A DNA stretch of 64,000 nucleotides, taken from assembly GCA_033398695.1 (NCBI GenBank), contig CM065803.1, forward strand, positions 48,971,501 through 49,035,500, in the 5' to 3' direction. The stretch is from Orobanche coerulescens (lineage: Eukaryota; Streptophyta; Magnoliopsida; Lamiales; Orobanchaceae). The notes under the pieces were generated by a model that saw only the letters and a program-made list of their open reading frames with translations, did not search any database and had not been told where the DNA came from. Position numbers and translations under genes: made by a program. This document shows, piece after piece, positions 1 to 9,872 of the stretch; the first letter of the stretch is position 1, and each line of letters opens with the position of its first letter.

Positions 1-546
1 TCCGAACTCATAGATGTACTCTAACGAAAACGTTGAGAATATCCTTCCCGTTGGTTATAACCAAACCCAAATTATCGAACCAACTTCAAATGATTGATTC
101 AAACCAGCAAAACACTATCAATGACATCAATAATCTCATAGAAATCCACAATTCAAGTTTACAACAACAACAATCGGAAAATCCCCAATTTAACCGAAGT
201 CAACCCTAAGGGTTCTTGAAATAATTCCGAAAATAGCCATTAAATCCGTAGGAATACATTTATCCAAGGTAGATAATCCATATCTAATGTATTCCAACAA
301 CAATCCAAGCTTACACGAAGAAATCGGAAGGAAAAACCCAAAAATCCGAAATTCTAGATCCAAGAGATTAATACCTTTGATTTTATGATATGGAGATGAT
401 GAAGTGATGATAATCCAACTCAAAACCTTGAATATGATGATAGGTGATAGCAGCTCGAAGAGAACACTCCAAGTCGCCCGAAATCGCCCGAAGTCGCTCA
501 AAAAACGAAGGGAAATGAGAAATGACGAAACTCAGGCTAACTGTCT

Positions 547-556
547 AATATATAGT
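547..556 (-). promoter_or_regulatory. Predicted LTR TATA box, family 1
   Basis: An AATATATAG stretch on the + strand reads as CTATATATT on the minus strand. It lies at the edge of the palindrome array, at the same relative place as the TATAAATA of the (+) LTR copy at 12346. Confidence 0.5.
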
Positions 557-566
557 CCTTCCAGGT

Positions 567-1132
567 TAGCGTGCGCTAGCCCTTGTGCGTAGCGTGCGCT
601 AACGGGTAATTTGGGTAGTCCAGTACCCACTGTCCGAAAACGGTAGCGCGCGCTACGTACCTTTTTGTAGCATCCGCTACAACCATACCATTAGCGTGCG
701 TTAATACCCATGGTTAGCGTGCGCTAACGAATTATGTGATGCCCAGTACTGGAATCCAGAAACCGTCTGTCCTCTGATCTGACCTTGGTAGCGTGCGCTA
801 CAACCAAAATTTAGCGTGCGCTACTACACCGTTTGCGTACGCTAAATATCACTCATAGCGTGCGCTAAGAATTAATCCAGTGCAGTCCAGTAGCCACTGG
901 ACTCAACCTGATTCGTCCTTAGCGCGCGCTACAGCAATTATTAGCGTGCGCTACTACAACCCACTAGCGCGCGCTACTTACCACTCGTAGCGTGCGCTAC
1001 TTATAACTCACCTGCAGTTCAGTACCTTCTGGTGCGGCCTGTGGTAACATTAGCGTGCGCTAATGCTGAGTGGTAGCGTGCGCTACCTGTACTCAATTAG
1101 CGTGCGCTAGAAAGAGTACGTAGCGTGCGCTA
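567..1132. repeat. Array of about 18 palindromic 12-mers TAGCG-NN-CGCTA
   Basis: Eighteen copies or near-copies of TAGCGTGCGCTA (variants with a GCGC or GTAC core, some decayed) lie 20-45 bp apart in about 570 bp. Each has 5-bp inverted arms around a 2-bp centre. Most copies on the + strand have TG at the centre, which is CA in the LTR's own orientation, as in several copies of the (+) LTR at 11992-12333. The spacers are unrelated and not of constant length, so this is not a simple tandem repeat. The array sits directly upstream of the LTR's TATA box in the element's orientation. Confidence 0.95.
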
Positions 1133-1348
1133 CTCCTCACGCACATCCCACAATGAAAAATGACAAAGTTGATAAACACAGCACGGAACTCCAATAAAAA
1201 TAGTGATGAACGACGATTGATACACGATACAATTACTCTGAACGATGAATACCATGATTGCATATGAGTGACAAATGATCATTAATGAGTGAAAATACTG
1301 AATGATACATACTGAATGATAATTACTGAATTACAACCGGGTATTACA

Positions 1349-1510
1349 GTAGGCCTTCGTTACCGAATTTTCTCATGCACTAACCAGAAACTCCTGAAAG
1401 GAAAAACAAATAAATTAGAAATAATAACAAAAAAATGTTCAAACTGAGACTAGAAATACTGAAATCGATATTAGAAAAAAAATCAGTCCCCGGCAACGGC
1501 GCCAAAAACT
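1349..1510 (-). mobile_element. Internal stub and primer binding site of a tRNA-Asp-primed element
   Basis: Positions 1487-1504 are the 18-nt 3' end of plant tRNA-Asp(GUC) on the + strand, so the minus strand carries a perfect PBS (TGGCGCCGTTGCCGGGGA) two or more bases inside the LTR at 1511. tRNA-Asp priming is known from Tat/Athila-type gypsy elements. Only about 160 bp of leader remain before the family 1 LTR begins at 1348, so the body was lost or lies beyond the window. Confidence 0.8.
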
Positions 1511-2354
1511 TGTTGCAAATTTCATTGAACGCAAGTGCACGTTGTCGTAGACAAGTAATAAAGTGATGAGTAAGATATCGTTCCCACGAGGACTGACTTA
1601 CTAACTACCGATTTATGAGTATTTTAATTTTATCTGAACTATCGAATTTTGAGATGCAAGTAATAATAAAAGAAAAATTAATAAAAGACTAAATAATGAA
1701 AACGATTGCTCGAAGAAAGAAAATCAAATAAGGAATAAATCTAGGATTGTGAATCCACCTCGGTTTATCTGAATTACTCTCGATTATATGAATTTAATGA
1801 TTTCCCAATTTATTGAAGGCAAAGGTTGCTAAAATACTCTACCGCCTCTCCCGAGGTCAATAGATTTTTCTAAGGCGAATACACACTCTATTCCTAGGTG
1901 GATTAATTCGACAATAGGCAAAAAGCACGGAATCTTCAGAAAAGCCACGTAGTTCCTATGAGTATATTCCTATCTCATAAGATAAAACGGTTCTAACCAA
2001 TTTTTTCTCACCAACTCTCCTCTCCCGATTCGAGTTGCGTAATTAAAACAATTCAATTATAGGCCACACAATTGAAAGCATTAAGAACAATTGGGGAAAA
2101 CTCAATAGAAAAGGGAATTATATTAATAATCAAAAGTAAATTCGTCAAAACTTTGGTTTCATCAAAATCCTAGACTAGGGTTCTAGCCTGACATGCTAGA
2201 AAATAAAAATACAAAAATAATTAAAGAAAGCATAAAGATCAAACGCAGTCGACGAGCTCGGATTCCTCCGTTCTCTAGCTTCCGCTCTCTGCTCCTTGGT
2301 GTTCTCTGCTTCTTCTTCTCCTCGATGATCCCTTCTTTTCTAGACCTTGAATCC

Positions 2355-2363
2355 CTATTTATA
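2355..2363 (-). promoter_or_regulatory. Predicted LTR TATA box
   Basis: CTATTTATA on the + strand, TATAAATAG on the minus strand, located between the GC-rich cluster (upstream) and the PBS end of the LTR. Confidence 0.5.
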
Positions 2364-2449
2364 ACTATCATCAGCCTCCAAAACACGTCCGGGGATTGGG
2401 TCGAAAACTGCTCCAAAAATGGCAAAAACGCTAAGACTCAAAGAAACCG

Positions 2450-2640
2450 CCGTGGGCCGCTCACTTAACAGGCCGCGGCTCACCATGCTCAGCGCCTATG
2501 CCTGGGCGCGCATTTTTCATCACGGGCCGCGGTTCAGCATCCTCGTGCTGCGGCCCCCGGTACAGTTCGCTCGGGGCCTTGTTGTGCCGTGCGTGTGCCG
2601 CGGCTCGCTTTCCTTGTGCCGCGGCCCCTGGCCAAAAATT
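2450..2640. repeat. Cluster of GCCGCGGC-type palindromes in the LTR
   Basis: At least six copies of GGCCGC/GCCGCGGC-like words (for example near 2472, 2526, 2551, 2598 and 2620) lie in about 190 bp of otherwise AT-rich LTR. The open frames on both strands here (up to about 110 codons) come from the GC bias and are not genes. Confidence 0.7.
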
Positions 2641-2792
2641 GCCGTCTTCCCCCGTTTTTCGTCGTTCAAGCTTCCGGACTCCAATTTTCTGCAAAACATA
2701 AAAGAATAGTGCATTAAAAGCAATGTATGCAGATTTACACTTCAAATGAATATAAAAAAATGATAAATAAGCGTATAAAAATACGCCTAACA

Positions 2793-3281
2793 CCATTGAC
2801 TCTATTGTATAATCTTTATGTGTTGCCAGAAACCAGAAAAGTTTTACCTTAGACCCCTATGGTAGCGGCCATTTTTGCAACACCCTAAAATTTGGTCAAA
2901 GTGTAGTCGTAGCATTTTTGGCTTTTAGCAACAGTTTTTGAGCTTCAAGCACACTTTTTCAGGTGTTGCTGAATCCCATATATGGCGTAGTGCAATATGA
3001 CAAATATATGTAAAGTGGTTCAGCAACCATCTAGAAGCCACAGAAGCCACCAAGATTGAAATCAACATGCATTCACCATAGCCTTTTTTGGTTTTTGACT
3101 TATTAACAAATATTTTTTCAAACACATTATATTTGTACCATGGTAGTGCCCATTGTATGTCTTACTTGAAGGCCTTATGAACACTATAAATAGGCCACTC
3201 CCTTAATGTAAAATCATCTCGAAGTAATAAATGAAATTGAGTTTTGGGTGTTAGAGATAATTCACTCTTGTTCCTGAGCCA
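2793..3281 (+). mobile_element. LTR-like segment in front of a PBS, family unknown
   Basis: The segment ends in an LTR-like 3' end: a CTATAAATAG box near 3184, an AATAAATGA poly(A)-like signal near 3227, then GAGCCA followed at once by a priming site at 3285. A clear TG start could not be placed, so the left limit is only the edge of the neighbouring LTR. The sequence may be a copia LTR or a leftover of a larger one. Confidence 0.4.
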
Positions 3282-3284
3282 TAT

Positions 3285-3296
3285 TGGTATTAGAGC
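3285..3296 (+). other. Primer binding site, initiator tRNA-Met type
   Basis: TGGTATTAGAGC matches the common plant retrotransposon PBS TGGTATCAGAGC with one difference, four bases after the presumed LTR end. Confidence 0.6.
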
Positions 3297-4137
3297 AAAT
3301 TACTAGATCCCCGAGTTGTGTTTGAGTGAGAAAATCAACGGAAAGTTGAGTGCTTTTGGTGAGCAAAAGAGTTGTCCGTCCAGAAACTCCACTTTGTGAC
3401 CTTTTCTCGCAAAACTAACGTCGTCATCACGTCTGGAACGTCAAAAAACTTTGGGAAACCGAATCTCATGGCCAATAGAGCCCGCACGCGCCAACACGAG
3501 CGTCGCCGGATAATTTTATGCTACCGAAAACTCACCGGAACAGTATCGCCGCTTGAGACCACCGTATCGGAGTTGCAAAACCGCCGCCAGATACTCTAAA
3601 GGTTGAAGACGACCAAGTCATCCGCCACATCATTGCCACCTTATTTTGACATCCAAACATAAATAGCCACGTGTCAACAGGTGTCAACAGAGACTAGTCA
3701 TCTACCACGTCACCTAAAGTTTCAAAATTTATAGATAAGCCCCTGGTTTGTTCCAAATTGACATTTTGCTCCTGTACTTTCTAAAAATTGTAATTTTACC
3801 CCTTAACTTCTGTAAATTTTAGTTTCACCCCTATCTTTCAAAATTACCACGATATCCTTACTATCCCAAGTTACCAAAATACTTTCATTATCATAAATAC
3901 CTAAATACCCCTACTATCCCAAATTACCAAAATACTCTTTAGCCTATAAATTACCAAAATACCCTAAAAAATAAAAAAAAAAATCTTTACAATTCCCAAC
4001 CCTTTTTGTAAAGTGATTTATAAATTTACCCCTTCAAACATGCCTCCCCGAAGACAACCTCTTCGAAAAATTGAAATGGCAGACATGCGGGACAAATTCA
4101 TGAACTACAAGACGCATTGCAAACCCGACAAGTCTTG
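3297..4137 (+). mobile_element. Leader of a (+) retroelement and the first codons of its gag-like ORF
   Basis: About 740 bp of non-coding leader follow the PBS. They include repeated TACCAAAATAC and CTATCCCAAATTACC words at about 3840-3960. An ATG at 4039 then opens a 32-codon frame beginning MPPRRQPLRKIEMADM and stopping at about 4137, where the next element's LTR fragment takes over. MPPRR-type starts are frequent in plant gag proteins, but too little remains to assign a clade. This looks like the 5' end of an element cut off by the next insertion. Confidence 0.4.
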
Positions 4138-4712
4138 AATCCGAAATATTAGATTGGATTCGGATCAATCCGAATTCAGAGCAAAATTTTTGGATTGAAT
4201 CCGAAAAATTGTAAGGCACCTGACCGTAGCGCACGCTAAGCTTGGCGAATAGCGTACGTTATAAGGGGCTGACTTATTTGTCCTCTAGCCCGCCGAAAGT
4301 ACCCCGGTCCTTGTCAAAAGGAAGATTCTGGTCGGGAGACCAATCCTAGAATTACGTACGTAACAGTGAAGCGTTAATGTACGTAATGTCACCGACTTAG
4401 TGTATGTTAAGAACATCATATAGCGTACGTTAGTCACTCAATCCCTTAGTCATTTATCACATTTTAACCATTTCGGGGTGACCCTCCTCTCCACTCGTCA
4501 ACAATTCATCGGGGAACAAGACGTTGGCCACCGTCATATTCGCACCGACGATTGTCCAACGACGTCAAGGTATATCACCTCCGTTTCATTCACATCACAC
4601 AATTGTATCGCAAAAGCATTTAATGAAATCACATAATATAAAAGAGCAACATCACACTACAAGAGATCACACAGTACAAGGTATTTAAGCATGAAATACC
4701 GGTGGTATTACA
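4138..4712 (-). mobile_element. 3' LTR fragment of gypsy element C
   Basis: On the minus strand the LTR starts TGTAATACCACCGG at 4712, right after a polypurine tract. It contains decayed copies of the TAGCGCACGCTA/TAACGTACGTTA motif (near 4226, 4250, 4355, 4378, 4405 and 4424). The expected LTR end (TGTAACACCCC on the + strand) is not found, so it is truncated on the left. The exact left limit is uncertain; 4138-4220 has self-complementary GGATTCGGATC/GAATCC words that may belong to either neighbour. Confidence 0.6.
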
Positions 4713-4715
4713 TAT

Positions 4716-4730
4716 CACCCCCCTTAAAAT
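4716..4730 (-). other. Polypurine tract of element C
   Basis: On the minus strand ATTTTAAGGGGGGTG lies just upstream of the 3' LTR start, as expected for plus-strand priming. Confidence 0.7.
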
Positions 4731-4745
4731 AGTTTCATCCCGAAA

Positions 4746-6142
4746 CTAAGAAAATAACTCGGGATGACTCTCCTTCATGCTCGAGTCGGTCTCCCAAGTC
4801 GCTTCTTCCATGCCGTGGTGCGACCACTGAACCTTTACGAGGGGTATGACTTTATTTCGCAATATCTTCATAGGCTGATCCAAGATGGCGATCGGTACCT
4901 CTCTAAAGGTATCATCGTCGGGAATTTCCACTTCTTCGAAATTAAGTTTGTGACTCGAATCATAGACATACTTTCTTAGCTGGGAGACGTGAAAGACGTT
5001 ATGCACTCCATCCAGATGCGGCGGCAGGGCTAATCGATACACAGCTTCCCCACCCAGTCTAAAATCTCGAACGGGCCTATAAACCTCAGGCTTAACTTGC
5101 CCTTTTGACTGAAATGCCGGATACCCCGCATAGGTGATACTTTGACACAAAGATGATCCCCGACTGCAAATTCCAACGGTCGCTGCCGGTTTTCGGCATA
5201 AGACTTCTGCTGGATCTGTGCTGCTAGCATGTGCTTTCGAACAATAGAGAGCTTCTTAATAGACTCTTGGATCAGATCTAACTCGGTAACCGCGGTGTCA
5301 GAAGCATCATACCAGCATAGCGGCGACTTGTATCTTTGCCCATACAGGGCCTCAAATGGTGCCATGCCTATGCTTGCATGCCAGCTGTTGTTGTACGAAA
5401 ACTCCACCAATCCCAGATGCCTAGCCCAATCCTTACCCCAATCGAGCACGCATGCCCTAAGCATATCTTCCAAGGTTTGAATCGTACGTTTGGTCTGTTC
5501 ATCCGTCTGAGGGTGACAAGTTGTGCTAAAATGTATCTGGGTCCCCATAGCTTTATGGACGGGTTTCCAAAAATGGGACACGTATCTGGTGTCCCTATCC
5601 GAAATGATGGATGAGGGAATTCCGTGCAGCCTCACGATCTCTCTGATGAAAATAGAGGCCAATTGCTCTATCCCGGTTGTTTCTTGAATAGGAATGAAAT
5701 GTGCCGATTTCGTTAATCGATCAACGATAACCCAAATTGTATCCTTTCCTCCCACCGCCGTTGGTAACTTAGTGACAAAGTCCATCGATATGCTCTCCCA
5801 TTTCCACTGCGGGATAGGTAGGGGTTGCATGATTCTGGCTGGTCTGCGGTGTTCAATCTTCACTTGTTGGCACGTCATACATCGGGCGACGAACCTAGCA
5901 ACTTCCTGTATCATATTTTTCCACCAAAAACTCTATCGCAGATCCTTGCACATTTTGCTCGCTCCTGGATGAATAGAATAGGGAGTGGAGTGCGCCTCCC
6001 TTAGTATAGTTTTCTTCAGCTCGTCATTCGACGGAATACAAATCCTATTCTTGAACCTCACCAAGTCACCCTGGATCTTATAGTCAGAAACATCTCCTCC
6101 CACGATTCTTGCACCAATCGCACGTAATTTGGGATCCTCCAT
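4746..6142 (-). pseudogene. Element C integrase with C-terminal chromodomain-like tail, disrupted
   Basis: Integrase inserts the retrotransposon cDNA into the genome. Reading leftwards from 6142: the zinc-binding region (HSTPYSIHPGASKMCKDLR, then after a break CMTCQQVKIEH); the catalytic core with D in ISMDFVTKLP and D in SDRDTRYVSHFWK; then the C-terminal GPFEILDWVGK and VFHVSQLRKYV motifs; and a tail KVQWSHHGMEEATWE typical of plant chromovirus chromodomains. The third catalytic residue is altered: the family's usual E in the xERTIQTLEDML motif is K here (EQTKRTIQTLEDML, near 5490). Frame breaks lie near 5920 and 5030-5150. Inactive as written. Confidence 0.9.
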
Positions 6143-6217
6143 CGTTGCTAGACGTATCTCGTCTAGTAAGGACGAAAGTATTTTAATTGAGCATAATTTT
6201 CCTTACCTACGTTGTAT

Positions 6218-7570
6218 CTATACTTTGGTACTACTTCTCCTGATGTCTTGCTGCAGTTCGGGCTGAACTGTTATGCTGGATAACATCATTTCTTGTGTAG
6301 TTTTCCGACTAAGAGCATCAGCTACCACATTGGCCTTCCCGGGGTGGTATGATATCTCCACATCGTAGTCCTTTATTAACTCCAACCAGCGCCTCTGTCT
6401 CATGTTTAGTTCTCTCTGGGTAAAGATACATTTCAAACTCTTATGATCCATGAAAATCTTGCAAGTAACTCCGTAAAGATAGTGCCTCCAATCTTGAGGG
6501 CATGCACCACTACGGCTAACTCCAAGTCATGTGTCGGGTAATTCATTTCGTATGGCCTCAATTGTCGAGATGCGTACGCAATAACTCTGTCATTCTGCAT
6601 GAAGACACATCCCAGCCCATACTTAGATGCATCCGTGTATATAATGAATCCTTCCGTTTCCTGCGGTAGCACTAACACTGGAGTAGTAGTCAGCCTCCTC
6701 TTGAGCTCATCAAATCTCTTCTGACAGTCTGTAGTCCATACAAACTTGGTGCACTTTCTTAGTAGGTTTGTTAATGCTCGAGCGATATAGGAAAAAGCCT
6801 CGACGAATCTTCGATAGTAAACCGCCAATCCTAGGTAACTCCTTACATCCTTGACGTTTTTCGGCGGTTCCCAACTCATTATCATCTCGATCTTTTGTGG
6901 ATCGACCTTGACGCCCCCTGCCGAGACAACATGCCCGAGGAAAATTACTTCTGGCATCCAGTTTCGCATAAAGTTGGTGTTGCCTCAACACGCTCAGTAC
7001 TTGCATCAAATGTTCCATGTGTTCCTGTTGGCTTCAAGAATAAATTAGGATGTCGTCACTAAAAACCACGATGCACTTATCGAGGAAATCGATTAAAACT
7101 CTGATGATCAATTCCATGAAAACGGCTGGGGCATTAGTCAACCCAAACGATACCATGATATACTCATAATGTCCATACCTCGATCGAAATGCAGTCTTTG
7201 GTATATCCTCCTCCCGAATCCTCAACTGGTGATATCCGGACCGTAGATTGATCTTTGAAAACACAACCACCCACTGTAATTGATCTCGGAGGTCATCAAT
7301 TCTTGGAAGTGGGTAACGATTCTTGATGGTAACCTTGTTTAGTTCCCTATAGTCAATGCATAAGCGTAGAGAGTTGTCCTTCTTCTTAACAAAAAGTACA
7401 GGCGCGCCCCACGGCGAGGTGCTCGGGCAGATCAATCCCTTCTCCAACAGATCTTCGAGCTGTATCTTTGGAAATAGGTCTCGTCCCTGGCTCAAGTTCA
7501 ATGGAGAGGTCAACTTCTTGGCGCGGTGGTAGCCCTGGTAGTTCATCAGGAAAGACGTCTGGAAATTCAT
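6218..7570 (-). pseudogene. Element C reverse transcriptase and RNase H, frameshifted
   Basis: The RT fingers and palm run from 7570 to 7034, with [21 protein letters not shown] and the active-site box FSDDILIYS (the gypsy form of YVDD) at the left end. A frame change near 7020-7034 separates this from the connection domain ([20 protein letters not shown], ending around 6430). That part is followed by RNase H, with the first catalytic Asp in [15 protein letters not shown] and the DHKSL box near 6450. The RNase H end RKTTQEM lies just before 6218. Domain order PR-RT-RH-INT shows the Ty3/gypsy superfamily. Confidence 0.9.
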
Positions 7571-8490
7571 TCACCACCGGAATGTTTTCGATCGTAAGTT
7601 GCGAAGTATCCTCCTGAAGAACATAACACCAATAGTACTTCCTTCGAGAGTTGCAGGAGACTTCTGATGCAAGAAGGCTGAGAGACCCTTTGGTACTAAA
7701 GTGTTTTCGTCCTCTGATAACATGTGTGATACCGTCATGAGCCGTGATGGAAATGGTCAACTGGTAGGTATCCAAAATCATCCCTGTGCAATGGCATCCA
7801 GTCCATACCTAATATGATATCTTCATTCTGAAGTGGGAAGACCATAAGATTAGCGGTCCAACTATGATCATCGATGCGGATCTGATAGTCTCGAGCTTCT
7901 AGATCACCGCCTACTTTACTACCCTCGGATAGCTTAACAGTAAAGGATTCACAAGGTACACAAGCAAGATTTAAACGTTCAACACATTCCACAGATATAA
8001 AAGAATGTGTGGCTCCGGTATCAAATAGTACATGCACAGGCTGAGAGTTAACAAGAAGGGTACCTGAGATAGCTGGCGCGGATTGACCATCCATAGCCCT
8101 TAGTTCAAATACACAGGACGACACTGACTCTGAAAAGGATGAAGTACCACCGCCGCGCCCACGGACTCGTCCAGTACCATGTGGCGGTGGTTGAGTCTGA
8201 TGGGGTGGAGCTCGGTAGTTGGAAACGGCAGGTGTTCTGTAGAACTGCACAGAGCCTTGTTGACTCGGTTGGGAAGCTGAATTCTGAGTGGGATTGGCCC
8301 GCCAGCAGTAACGAGACATGTGTCCACTCTTCCCGCAAGTGAAACATTTGGTAGCCGACTTCTGGCACCGATCCTTAGTATGTCCAGACACGCCACAATT
8401 GAAGCATTCCATATGGTAAGGCAGATCGGATGCATCCCTCTGTTGGTACGAAATTGCTGACTTAAAAGAAGATGCGGGCCCCGAGTTCAT
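7386..8490 (-). pseudogene. Element C zinc knuckles and aspartic protease
   Basis: The frame starting at 8490 encodes two CCHC zinc knuckles (CFNCGVSGHTKDRC and CFTCGKSGHMSRYC) at residues 29-60, which bind RNA in the gag product. The retroviral-type protease follows, with active-site LFDTGATHSFIS near residue 155 (about 8028) and the flap/ending motif IILGMDWMPLH. The frame breaks near 7735-7780, and a second frame carries the protease-RT linker with the conserved [13 protein letters not shown]. Presence of the intact DTGA triad suggests decay is recent or mild. Confidence 0.88.
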
Positions 8491-8523
8491 TTTGTTGCGG
8501 CTCCCTGACTGAGTCGATGTCTT

Positions 8524-9338
8524 CTACTTCTTTGAATTATATCCGGTGTCAGTGTTAACAACAGTATCGGCATATGCTGTGACCACGTCTTCGTATGCCC
8601 TCAGAGTCGTGCAGTGGAATCCAGTGGCATAGCATTGTACATCTTCCGGCAACCTCTGTACAAGGTGGCAGATTCGTTGATCTTCTGATGGAACCATCTG
8701 TGAAATGTAACTTAGATCGGTACGGTAGGCCCGGATGATCTCCGGTACTGGCATATTTTGTGGTTCGGCCTTGAAAAAGTCTCGTGCACAAGCGGTTTGG
8801 GCTGATCTAAGATAGTACTCGCTCCGCAATAGCTGGGTAAATTCGGCCAACCCGACCACTCGGTTCTCTGGCCTGTAAGATCTCCACCAGCGGGCAGCAG
8901 TGTCGCGAAGCTGATTAATCCCAAACGGCACCTTCCGGTTCTATGGACATTCGATCACATCGAAGGCAGTCTCCATTTCAGAAATCCAGTCGTTTACGTG
9001 TTTCTCCCTTGCCCCGTCAAACAATAGAGGCCTGGCCTTCAGCATCTCTCCCAACTATCGATCTTTCCCCGCGTTCTCCTCCACATTAATGACCGGTATC
9101 CGTTCTACCTGGTTGACCTGAGCAATTCCCATGGCGATAGCTTGGCCAAGACCTTAACGAAGGCTGGGTCCATGCCTACCGGGTTGTTGTTCTGGCGTTC
9201 TGCCTCCTGATCGTTTTGATTAATCGGTGGCGTCTGGTCCCCAACAGGATGGGTCTCGGCAGTGTTCTTATCCCCATCGCGGTTTGCGGCAGAACCCTGA
9301 GCCTCGTTCACCACCCTCCTAGCTCCACGGCGTGCCAT
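8524..9338 (-). pseudogene. Element C gag capsid region, broken into two frames
   Basis: The start chosen is the ATG at 9338 (MARRGARRVVNEAQGS), about 190 bp inside the PBS. A frame of 77 codons is followed, after a gap with stops near 8940-9105, by the capsid-like segment RDTAARWWRSYRPENRV, the AARWW box typical of plant gypsy gag. It ends with DTGYNSKK at 8524, shortly before the zinc knuckles. Part of the middle of gag is therefore out of frame. Confidence 0.8.
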
Positions 9339-9528
9339 TACAGACTATAGTAATTTAAGGCCAGTTCAACACACAGTTTGCAATTAAATATAGTATCCAG
9401 ATAGAAACACACATATTACTTACTTACATTCCCACGAGGAGTTACGGTCGCTTGGGGTGTTGGACTGGGATAACTTTGGAAATTCGGAGGAATTTTATTT
9501 AAAATATTTTCAACAGGAGCCGATGCAC

Positions 9529-9540
9529 GCTCTGATACCA
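9529..9540 (-). other. Primer binding site of element C (tRNA-iMet)
   Basis: On the minus strand TGGTATCAGAGC, a perfect match to the initiator tRNA-Met type PBS, five bases inside the LTR end at 9546. Confidence 0.9.
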
Positions 9541-9545
9541 TTTTC

Positions 9546-9872
9546 TGTAACACCCCCAAAATCTCCCGAGGCATTACGGTGCCGTGAATCCCGTGTGGGA
9601 CCCACAAGGCTAGTTTAGGAAATAGACATTTTAAAGAAATTGTAATAAAATGATAAATCCACGGTTACATATCATGAGCCGAAATGTTTTATGAAGGAAC
9701 ATAATTCAAAGTTCGATTATTACATAACGGAGGTCTGAAAGATCATATTTAATTTATGCAGAGGCAAGATTGTACTACATTTGCACTTTGTAATTCATTA
9801 ATTTTCACTCGTCTGGTGGGCCCCAGTCAGGGGTCCATGGCACTGTAATATCCCCCTCGTATGGGGTGTTAC
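9546..9872. mobile_element. Short LTR-like block with inverted ends: element C 5' LTR joined to a (+) LTR end
   Basis: The left edge TGTAACACCCCCAAAATCTC, next to the PBS, is the end of a minus-strand LTR. The right edge ...GGGGTGTTACA is the end of a plus-strand LTR, with the same upstream words as 13940-14002 (TGGTGGGYCCCAGT, GGGGTCCAYGGCACTGTAAT). The two ends are therefore about 60-bp imperfect inverted repeats of each other. Only 327 bp separate them, whereas complete LTRs of these families run to about 2.2 kb. I read it as two truncated LTRs fused head to head; a genuinely short LTR with palindromic ends is the alternative. Confidence 0.6.

Larger units (their letters stand above)
1..1348 (-). 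mobile_element. Ty3/gypsy LTR, family 1, minus orientation, cut by the window start
   Basis: Reverse-complement homologue of the complete LTR at 11727-14002. Its right edge at 1348 reads, on the minus strand, TGTAATACCCGGTTGTAA, the same start as the (+) LTR. The TATA-flanking part and the stretch after it (1-540) also match 12346-12990 in inverse. No polypurine tract lies to the right, so this is either a solo LTR or the LTR of an element truncated at 1348. The other end lies outside the window. There are no coding regions; the small open frames here are chance. Confidence 0.85.
1511..2792 (-). mobile_element. 5' LTR of a tRNA-Asp-primed gypsy element (Tat/Athila-like)
   Basis: On the minus strand the LTR begins TGTTAGGCGTATTTTTATAC (at 2792) and ends TTTGCAACA (at 1511), a canonical TG...CA pair, followed by AGTTTTTGGCGCC with the PBS. 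Length is 1282 bp. A TATA box (TATAAATAG on the minus strand, near 2355-2363) lies downstream of a GC-rich palindrome cluster. The clade call rests on the PBS type only; no pol sequence is left. Confidence 0.75.

Noticed and set aside
190..592. Open frames of 62-103 codons on both strands
   Set aside because: They lie inside a gypsy LTR, show no protein family pattern and are not conserved as frames in the homologous LTR at 11727-14002.
567..1132. Possible CRISPR-like array or satellite
   Set aside because: The repeats are only 12 bp, spacers vary from under 10 to about 35 bp, there are no cas genes, and the context is a plant retrotransposon LTR.
1487..1504. tRNA-Asp gene
   Set aside because: Only the last 18 bases of the tRNA are present; it is the complement of a primer binding site next to an LTR end.
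2183..2796. Arg/Pro/Ala-rich open frames on both strands
   Set aside because: They come from the GC-rich palindrome cluster and TA-poor stretch of the LTR; there is no family match or conserved start.
5229..5972. Plus-strand frames of 83-92 codons
   Set aside because: Antisense shadows of element C integrase.
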